From positions 124,001-188,000 of the forward strand of contig UWYS01000014.1 in the NCBI GenBank assembly GCA_900291925.1: a DNA stretch of 64,000 bases, in the 5' to 3' direction. Source of the stretch: Thecaphora thlaspeos. Taxonomy: Eukaryota; Basidiomycota; Ustilaginomycetes; Urocystidales; Glomosporiaceae. The notes beneath the pieces are model-generated. The model was not told the origin of the DNA. It saw nothing but the letters and a program-made list of their open reading frames with translations, and made no database searches. Both the position numbers and the translations under genes were made by a program. Position 1 is the stretch's first letter; each line of letters begins with the position of its first letter. Shown in pieces: positions 57,067 to 64,000 of this stretch.

Positions 57067-57462
57067 GTTGGATGACACAATACAACGGCAAGGCAGGAGA
57101 CCAGGTGATGCGCGATACCATGTAGCTAGCCATCAAGCTGCGCACGACGCTAGCGAGCTTGGCAGCGAGACACGGCACATGAGCCGCAGCGGCCAGCGTA
57201 GCGGCATCACGACCTTGTGCGTGAGAGACGGGGTCAGGAAAATCTGCCGGTGGCGGGCGAGGCTGGGTCAGGACGAGTTCCGAGGATACGTGGGAGGCTG
57301 TTGGATTTTTACATTTCAAAGCGGTGGTGCCCCAAGCACCGAGCCTGCTTACTCCAACACGCTTGCCCGCCTCGGTGCAACCGTCCTCCCACCATCTTTC
57401 GCACACCATCCTCGCACGCTTTCGCCCCCCTTGACCCGCCGCCCCCACCTCATACCCGCACG
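57067..57462. other. Gap MRE11 / heme lyase
   Basis: No gene is seen. It must hold the MRE11 terminator and the heme lyase promoter, the latter pyrimidine-rich just before the ATG. Confidence 0.4.
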
Positions 57463-58467
57463 ATGTGGCCTTTCTCGTCCGCTTCGTCCGCCTCGTCCGC
57501 CTCTTCTTCCACACCACAGGCCGAAGCCAACACCGACAAGTGTCCCGTCGACCACGAGACGAGGCTAGCCTGGCTCGCGGCCAACCCGGGTGCCTCGCAT
57601 CCCTTCGCCGCCAGCTCATCCTCCTCTTCGCCCTCGCCTTCGACTTCGGGGACGGCCGCCGCGCCTTCTCGACCTCAGAGGGATGTCGAAGGCCTCTCTC
57701 GCCTCTCTGCCCAACGCGAGATCTCGTCGATACCTCGCCACTTTTCCTCGCCCTCCCCTACACCTTCTACCACCAACACAGCCCCTCCGACCACGCACAA
57801 TGGTGGCGAGACGAACTCGACAGACGTAGACGAGGCAGAGGCCAACTGGGTCTACCCCTCTCCGCTGCAATTCTACAACGCGATGAAGCGCAAATCGCAA
57901 AATCCGCAGGTGGAGGACATGGATGTGGTCGTACCGATCCACAACGCCGTCAATGAAGAGGCGTGGCGGCGCATCATGGTCTGGGAGTCGCTACGCTCTT
58001 CCTCTTCCTCTCCCGTCCCATCCTCTGCTGCTACCTCCACTACATCGCACGGTGCTGGCAAGGCAGAGGCAGCGGCAGCAGCAGAGGGTGTCAAGCTGCT
58101 CAACTTCCAAGGTCGACCTCGCCAACTCACCTGGCGAGCCTGGTTCCGCACCTTGGCTGGCTACGCACCACCTTTCGACCGACACGACTGGACCATCGTC
58201 CGCGGCGACAACGAAGAGGAGAGGATGAGGTACATTATCGACTTTTACGGCGGTCGCGCCATACCCAGCAACGACCAGGGCAGAGATCTCGTCAGAGCCG
58301 GAGGTGGGGGAGGGGAGAGGAGCGTGTCCTTCTTCCTCGACGTCAGACCGGCGCCGGACTCGGTAGAGGGCATAACGATGAGGGCGACGAGGATGTGGAG
58401 AAAGTGGGTCGTAGGAACCGATGACCTGGGCGTGGGCCCACAGAGGAGGCCGACGACGATGCACTAG
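57463..58467 (+). CDS. CYC3: Holocytochrome c synthase (cytochrome c heme lyase)
   Basis: This enzyme attaches heme covalently to apocytochrome c in the mitochondrial intermembrane space. The intronless frame gives 334 residues from the ATG at 57463. An Ala/Ser-rich start precedes the heme-binding Cys-Pro-Val motif (KCPVDH, residues ~26-31). A long Ser/Pro linker is followed by the catalytic region: ANWVYPSPLQFYNAMKRK, MDVVVPIHNAVNEEAWRRIM, then FQGRPRQLTWRAWFRTLAGY, PPFDRHDWTIVR, YIIDFYGGR and FFLDVRPAPDS. The conserved His of the VVPIHN motif, the axial heme ligand in the family, is present. Whether it is the CYC3 (cytochrome c) or CYT2 (cytochrome c1) type is not settled; one enzyme may serve both. 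A Ser/Ala insert (~185-210) is unusual. Confidence 0.88.
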   Translation: MWPFSSASSASSASSSTPQAEANTDKCPVDHETRLAWLAANPGASHPFAASSSSSSPSPSTSGTAAAPSRPQRDVEGLSRLSAQREISSIPRHFSSPSPTPSTTNTAPPTTHNGGETNSTDVDEAEANWVYPSPLQFYNAMKRKSQNPQVEDMDVVVPIHNAVNEEAWRRIMVWESLRSSSSSPVPSSAATSTTSHGAGKAEAAAAAEGVKLLNFQGRPRQLTWRAWFRTLAGYAPPFDRHDWTIVRGDNEEERMRYIIDFYGGRAIPSNDQGRDLVRAGGGGGERSVSFFLDVRPAPDSVEGITMRATRMWRKWVVGTDDLGVGPQRRPTTMH

Positions 58468-58792
58468 CTCAGCCCGCTCCCCCCCTCCCGCGGCGAAGTG
58501 GAGCGAGTAACGCCGCTTCGACACCTTGTACTTGTATGTTTTCGTGACTGCTTGTCACTCGTAGCTTGGCTTAGAAAGCACACCGCTCCCATGCTGCCAC
58601 TTGCTTGACCCTAAGGGCCGTCGCCACCTGCGTCACATTCCCTACGTGGACCGCCGTCCCCGAGCCCGAAACACCGGCTGGTCGTACAGGCTCCTCTCAG
58701 ACCACACGGAGGATTGACGCTCGGGGGGTAGGCAGGCTGTCATGGCCGGCAACGGTGACAGGCGGCCATTCCGGGACAGCAGCTACAACGAC
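58468..58792. other. Convergent gap heme lyase / BEM46
   Basis: Nothing recognised. Confidence 0.4.
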
Positions 58793-60620
58793 TCAGAGCT
58801 CGACTCTCGTCTCCTTCTCCTCCCGCTCCGCCTCCTCCTCGGCCCTCGCCACCGCGCCCACCACCTCTTCGGCGCTCTCGGGCGCTTTGCCGCCCATGCC
58901 CAGCTGGAGACCCTGACCCGCCTTTTCGGCTTCTAGCACGTCGCTCTCGCTCATCTTGACCCACTCGTCGCCGTCCTCGCTGCCGTCCTTGGTCGTTGTC
59001 GTCGTCGGAGGCGTCGGTGGGAGCGCCGAGGCGGAGCATGCCTTGGGCGTCTCGGAACCATCCTTTGTCTTTTCTGCCTGTGACGCCATACCGCTGCTGC
59101 TGCTGCGCGCACCGGCGTCGGAAGCTCCTTGTTGCATCCGTGGCACTACGTGCGCAAGGAGGAACTCGGAGATTGTTTCAAAGTACTTTGGCTGATGGGA
59201 AGCAAGTTGTGGCGACCGTCAGGAAACGAATGGTCAGTCCACACCACTCGAGCAGCGAGGGCCTCATGCGGGTGAAGTGGGACTCACCTTGACGCAAGTG
59301 TCGTCTGCGATTGCGAGGTGCGTCAGAGTGAAGACCCGAAACGATCAGCGTTCTGTGCTCAGACCATGCTTCGGGGCAGCTGCTCCGCCACTCACTATGC
59401 GTGCCATCCTCAAACGCCTTCCAGATCTTGTTGTTGCTGCGGCACTTCTCGTACAGAGCGTCCATGTGCGAGGGCGGGACCAGTTCGTCCTTGCGGCCGC
59501 TGAGGAAGAGGACGGGCACGTTGGTCGCCACCTTTGTGATGGCTAGGCTCGAGGCCCAGAACTCGCCTGTCGGAAGCGGAAAGATGAGATGTCCTTGAGC
59601 ATGTTTGGGCATGCTTGGTGAAGGAAACGGTAGAGTAAGAGGACTCACGGCAGAGGAACGCAAACGGCCGCACCGGCGGCAATACGTGCGGGATAAGCTC
59701 TGGGATGCTTAGGAAGCTGTTCAAGATTAGCAGCATTTTGCGTGTGGATCGATGACGGGCGTTAGTCATCGGCCTGCAAAGGTTGAGGAGAGGTCATGGG
59801 CGAGCGTGAGGCAAGGTTGCTCACGTGTTCTCAAGCATCAGAGCGTGGATCTGTTTAGCGTGTGGGGGTGTGAAATGGACAGTAGCGGTTAGCTCCAGCG
59901 TCGAACTCGATCCGAGACGAGGGGCATTGCCTAGCGGCGACTGGCGGGCGTACCTACGCTCTTTGGGTTGCGGCTAGCGAGATCGACGGCGACTGCTCCA
60001 CCGATGCTCTGACCGTATGCAACGACGAGCGTTTTGCCGAGCTGCTCGTGCTTACGGATCCAGTCTAGCGATGTCTGTGCATCGATGCGGATGCCGCGCT
60101 CGTCGGGCGATCCGGTCGAGTAGCCGTAGCCGCGGTAGGAGAGCATGACGACGTTGCAGCCGAAGCGCTTGAAGAGGACGGCGGCGAGGGGCAGACGGTG
60201 GCCCATGTTGCCGGCATTGGCGTGGAGGAAGAGGATGGTGGGGCGCGCGCTTGCGAGGTTGGGATGGAAGAGCTCGGTGGCCACCTGGCCGGTCTGGCCA
60301 GGCGTCGACCTGCGATTGGGGACGAGGTGGTCATCGCTGTTGATCTGGCGGATCTTGTCTCTGGGTGCGAGCCTTTGACCCTGGAGCATTGTGTAGACGC
60401 GGAGGCGTTCGCCATCCGGGGTTGTGAGTTCGTGCTCTGCATAAGGGATGTCGAATTCATCGGGTGTCGCCACCTCTGTGCGAGAGCCTGGTGGGAAGGA
60501 AGCGGCATAGATGAGGGAGGTCTGATAGCGGTAAAGGAGACCGGCAGTTGACGCCAGCGATACGAGGACGATGCCGCCAACGACCTTGGCGAAGCCACAG
60601 AAGGAGGGGAGGTAGCCCAT
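58793..60620 (-). CDS. BEM46/ABHD13-type alpha/beta hydrolase
   Basis: This is a membrane-anchored serine hydrolase of the BEM46/ABHD13 family, implicated in fungal polarity and signalling; its substrate is unknown. Six exons fit: 60620-59958, 59850-59825, 59716-59649, 59566-59396, 59304-59288 and 59191-58793, giving 447 residues, all phases consistent. An N-terminal membrane segment (~8-30) precedes the hydrolase fold with ILFLHANAGNMGHR, YRGYGYSTGSPDERG, the nucleophile motif AYGQSIGGAVAVDL (Ser205), LMLENTFLSIPELIPHVLPP, the acid motif VLFLSGRKDELVPPSH and the histidine motif DGTHNDTC, which spans a splice site. Exons 2 and 5 are only 26 and 17 bases. The C-terminal ~110 residues are a charged, Glu/Lys-rich extension. 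Confidence 0.88.
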
Positions 60621-60817
60621 GCTGCTGTACTGCGGCGGCGGACGCGTTGCGTTGCGCCCTGGACCAGGACAAGTCAGTGTCTGGAGGCAGAGCGGGGCAG
60701 ATCGGATATCGCTTGCGCCAGGTGGGGCGGCGAGGGGATGGATGATGGTGGCGAAGAGGAAGAGGACGAGGAGACACGTCGCCGTGGCCCAAGCGCGCCG
60801 CCAACGCGGACTCAAGG

Positions 60818-60855
60818 CCCGATCAGGCCCGATCAGGCCCGATCAGACCCGATCC
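60818..60855. repeat. 10-base repeat in a bidirectional promoter
   Basis: Nearly four copies of gcccgatcag lie between the divergent BEM46-type gene (ATG 60620) and the dehydrogenase gene (ATG 61055). Confidence 0.85.
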
Positions 60856-61054
60856 CAAACCTCCACACAACCAAAGTGTCGAGTGTGCGGGGCACGGGCC
60901 ACACGTGCTTGTGGCTGCCTCATCTCGGCTCCGTCCTCCGTCTTCTTCTTGCATCCGCTACCATCTGCCACATCCACCACTTGTGTCCCTCCTGACACGC
61001 CTCCAGACACATCTCCCACCACCGCAGACAACTCCCAACACAGCCGCAGTCACC

Positions 61055-62060
61055 ATGTCGCCCTCGTCGAAGCCAGTCGTCCTCCTGACCGGCTGCTCGC
61101 GCGGTCTCGGCCTCGCGATCCTCGAGCAGCTCCTCAAGGGCACCTCGCTCTTCCCCGCCGTCAACGTCGTCGCCATCTCCCGCTCGCTTCCCGACCCGCT
61201 CTCTTCCCTCCTCAGGGCGCATCAGGGTGCCTCGCTCCACATACAGGGCTCCACCGCCGACGATGCCGTCTCGGAAGACGCGGTCAGCGCCGCTCTCGAC
61301 AAGTGGGGCCGCCTAGACGCCCTCATTCTCAACGCCGGCGTCGTAGACTTTGCCAGGATCGAAGAGATCTCGACCAGGCACTTTGCAGAACAGCTCGACG
61401 TCAACACCATCTCCCTCGTTGCAACCATCCGTGCCGCGCTGCCTTCGCTCAGAGAGGCAGAGCGTGGTGCAAGGGTCGTCTTCGTTAGCAGCGGAGCGGC
61501 CGTCGGCAACACGTCCGGATGGTCAGCTTACAAGTGAGTGCGGCCCGACCAGCTCCGCAGTACCAACGGACCGATGTTCCGTCGAATGTTGCTCTGACAG
61601 CCGCTCCATCTGCCTCTCCCGTCCGCCTTCTCCAGCGCATCCAAGGCGGCCATGAACTCCATCTGCCGCACCCTGGCCAACGAGGAAAAGCACCTCGCCT
61701 GCTTCGCCGTCCGGCCCGGAGTCATCGACACGGATGTGAGCACTTCGCTCCTTGACCTTCCGCTACCAGATGTCTACCTGCTAACTCTCCTTCCACCCTT
61801 ACTGCCTTTATCAGATGCAAGGCCAGATCCGCCAGGCCGCTTCGCACATGGCCGCCGCTGAGCTGGAACGCTTCGTCAGCATGCACAGGGAGGGCAAGCT
61901 CCTCCCTCCCCACCTCCCCGCCCATTCTCTCGCCGCGCTCGCCGTAAAGGGGAACCGCCAGCACCCAAAGGAAAGGGGAAGCGATAGGGGCATCGGCGAG
62001 GTAGGCGGCTTCGTCAACTGGGACGCCGAGGAACTCACCGGCTTCAAGCTAGAGGCGTGA
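61055..62060 (+). CDS. Short-chain dehydrogenase/reductase
   Basis: An NAD(P)-dependent oxidoreductase of the SDR family. Exons 61055-61533, 61636-61735 and 61815-62060 give 274 residues with matching phases. The Rossmann cofactor motif is TGCSRGLGLAI (residues ~11-21), followed by LILNAGVV, the catalytic serine in VVFVSSGAAVG and the YNASK motif, which intron 1 splits (Tyr and Lys of the active site). CFAVRPGVIDTDM follows. Length and layout resemble fungal sepiapterin-reductase/benzil-reductase-like SDRs. The substrate cannot be predicted. The C-terminal part (LPPHLPAHSLAALAVKG, then VNWDAEELTGFKLEA) is the substrate-loop region. Confidence 0.88.
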
Positions 62061-62173
62061 TGCTGCTCCCTCTCGCTAACGTCTACAAGAGAGCAATGAC
62101 CGAGCACATAGGAATGACATGGAAAGATTAGCTGCAGCATGTATGTGTTTTCTCTAGAAGGACGCCCTCCGTC

Positions 62174-64000
62174 CTAACCATTCACCGTACGCCGTCGCTC
62201 CGCCGCTCGCAAGATCATCCCCTCCCATAGGTCCATCTGGGCGTTCCAGAATACACATGCATCTGTCTGGCCCTTGATCTCCTGCAGCTCCACCAGCCCT
62301 AGCTTCGTGATGCCGGTCCATCCGCTCTTCATCTGTTCGTATCTGGCCTTGCGCAGGTCCACCGTCAGCCGGGCGTTGTCTTGCTGCAGACGAAGGCGCT
62401 CCTGCTCTGATTCAGAGATCAAGCACGTGGCAGAGTCGAGGGCGGTCTGGAGGTCTTGAAGCTTGAAAGCTTTGTCGTCGTCGCCGTGGAGAGCACTGGC
62501 GTGTGCGCCGCCTTCGGATCCAGAAGCCGTTGCCTGTGCAAGCTGTGATGCCATTGCGGCCAGCTGCCGTTCTAGCTCTGCTATCTCGCGGGCGTGTTGT
62601 TCCTCTAGCTCACGCAGCATTGCTCTTTTATCCGAAGATGCCAGAGGTCTCGCTTCGTCCTCCTCTTCCCCTCCGACGGACGCTTGCTGTGGCGGCAACG
62701 GTGCTGACGGCGGTGCTCCATCCCGCGTTGGGTCCTGATGTACCAAGGCCGACCTCGCCGTCGCTGCAACGCCCTGGATGAGCACCGCGTCGTCACCCGT
62801 CTCGCTCAAATCCTCCGCGAAGCTCTCGTCCATCAGCGTCAGGCTCGACTGGTGCTGCGACAGTCGCTCTGTCGACTTTCCTGGCCGCAGAGTCGCTGCC
62901 GAATGGTTGAGCTCGATGCCGAGAAGCGACTCGTGCTGGCTCACCGAGCTTCGAAGATGAAGCATCGTCTCGAGGCCTGCGCTTTCGCGCAGGGTCCGAC
63001 GAGGCCTGTCTTCCGCCGGGCTCCGCTCTGCCCACGGACGAGCTCGTCCCTGGCCTCGTCGATCGGACGGCGCCGAATTTGACAGCTCTTCTAGCTCGTT
63101 GTTCGGCCTCGGCGGAGAGCCGAGGGTGTCTGAAGAGCGTAACAGAGGCGACTCGGCGCCGATAGGGGAAGAAGCCATCGCGCGGAAGTCGAGGCTCTGG
63201 TCGCCGATGTTTTCGAGCGGCGCCTCTTCCTCCGAAGCCCCACTACTCTGCTCGTGTCTGCTTTTGCCATTCCTCGGCCCGTCCCTCGCGACGGCCGAGA
63301 GCGAAATCTGGCTCAGGCTTGGCGTCTGGGTCCCGCGTAAGCCTCTGTGACCGTTGTCACGATGGTTGGCGGCCGGACCGTCGTCGCGTTGCGATTTCTT
63401 CGACCACGTCTCGCCCCGCAGGGTCCCCTCGAGCCCTTCCGCATGCTCCCGCTGGAGCTTGTCGGCGGCCAGCATCGTCTCAACGTCCTTGAGGTTGAGG
63501 TTGGCTTTGCGTGCGACCGCCTGCAGACTCGCCAAGAGGTCGGCATCGATCTCAGCGCTGGAGAGGACCCTACCGTTCGGCTTTCTTTGGGCAGGCGTTC
63601 GTGACTTTGACGTCGGGCCGTCTGATGGAGGGCTACCTCTGGCTGGGAAGGTGACGGCGGTGGCGAACCGTCCACGGCCTTTGGTAGGCGAGACTGGTGG
63701 TGTCGATGTACTATATTGGGCAGCACGCGGCCGGGGCAACGTCTTGGTAGCGGAAGCGGGCGCAGCAGGGCCAGCAGGGCCAGCAGCTGGCGTGAAGGCG
63801 GCAGTCGCCTCGGCGCCCTTGGCCTTGCCGCTGCTTGTCTGCAAGCTTCCCTTGAGGTCGAGCGGATGCGCCAGCACTGCGCTCAGCCGCTTCTTGCCCT
63901 TCATGAGTGCTTGCGGGGTGTCGATCGGCTGGTGAGGAGCCCTTTGACGCATGGCCAGCACGGTCGGGTGAGTGATTGGGTGAGCCTTGAGCACGGAGCT
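62174..64000 (-). CDS. Coiled-coil protein of unknown function (5' end open)
   Basis: The frame is open to the window edge. The first ATG inside is at 63952 (MRQRAPHQP), which would give 592 residues, but the true start may lie beyond 64000. The N-terminal half is disordered and rich in Ser, Pro, Arg and Lys (for example TPPVSPTKGRGRFATAV). A short conserved-looking helix occurs around ILSSAEIDADLLASLQAVARKANLNLKDVE. A strong coiled coil (~residues 430-545; LRELEEQHAREIAELERQL and LQDLQTALDSATCL) leads to a C-terminal segment with ITKLGLVELQEIKGQTDACVF. The architecture suggests a cytoskeletal or scaffold protein. I do not recognise the family. Confidence 0.65.
   Translation of the reverse strand, partial: SSVLKAHPITHPTVLAMRQRAPHQPIDTPQALMKGKKRLSAVLAHPLDLKGSLQTSSGKAKGAEATAAFTPAAGPAGPAAPASATKTLPRPRAAQYSTSTPPVSPTKGRGRFATAVTFPARGSPPSDGPTSKSRTPAQRKPNGRVLSSAEIDADLLASLQAVARKANLNLKDVETMLAADKLQREHAEGLEGTLRGETWSKKSQRDDGPAANHRDNGHRGLRGTQTPSLSQISLSAVARDGPRNGKSRHEQSSGASEEEAPLENIGDQSLDFRAMASSPIGAESPLLRSSDTLGSPPRPNNELEELSNSAPSDRRGQGRARPWAERSPAEDRPRRTLRESAGLETMLHLRSSVSQHESLLGIELNHSAATLRPGKSTERLSQHQSSLTLMDESFAEDLSETGDDAVLIQGVAATARSALVHQDPTRDGAPPSAPLPPQQASVGGEEEDEARPLASSDKRAMLRELEEQHAREIAELERQLAAMASQLAQATASGSEGGAHASALHGDDDKAFKLQDLQTALDSATCLISESEQERLRLQQDNARLTVDLRKARYEQMKSGWTGITKLGLVELQEIKGQTDACVFWNAQMDLWEGMILRAAERRRTVNG

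Overview
This window reads as nuclear DNA of a GC-rich filamentous or yeast-like basidiomycete. The protein set, short GT-AG introns (about 50-330 bases) and numerous small secreted proteins without recognisable domains fit a smut-type fungus (Ustilaginomycotina) best. That placement is inference; no marker gene here fixes the species. All exon-intron models below were built by eye from splice consensus, reading phase and family conservation.

Layout. 1-14 kb is an accessory stretch: a disordered secreted protein (1.1 kb), NUS1 and a TUG/ASPL-type UBX gene (divergent, 4-7 kb), a class II aldolase-like gene (7.3-8.3 kb), a 60-base inverted repeat around a small reading frame (8.8-9.4 kb), a helical secreted protein (9.9 kb), a six-cysteine secreted protein (12.5 kb) and a 321-base tandem array (13.1-14.1 kb). 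14.6-20 kb carries two tRNA-splicing genes in tandem (TPT1, SEN54) and a cyclopropane-synthase-like methyltransferase. 20-24.3 kb has no gene and contains about 2.4 kb almost devoid of CpG, unlike anything else in the window. 24.3-33.1 kb holds a fasciclin-domain surface protein, a clearly broken GH78 rhamnosidase, a small secreted protein and a 72-base tandem array. 34-40 kb is housekeeping: rhomboid protease PCP1, RPB4, ATP23 and CAF40. 42.3-45.3 kb is a decayed PQQ-like/WSC surface-protein gene, followed by another small secreted protein (46.4 kb). 47.5-64 kb is housekeeping again: phosphomannomutase, a Btz-domain CASC3-like protein, MRE11, holocytochrome c synthase, a BEM46-type hydrolase, a short-chain dehydrogenase and a coiled-coil protein open at the window edge.

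Functionally, TPT1 and SEN54 act at the last and first steps of tRNA intron removal. PCP1, ATP23 and the heme lyase serve the mitochondrial inner membrane and intermembrane space. NUS1 and phosphomannomutase both feed protein glycosylation. RPB4, CAF40 and CASC3 link transcription to mRNA fate. The secreted genes sit beside tandem repeats and dispersed repeat remnants, and most have a TATA box, as expected of regulated host- or surface-interaction genes. The two broken genes are a secreted enzyme and a surface protein, so the accessory surface and secretome inventory appears to be turning over.
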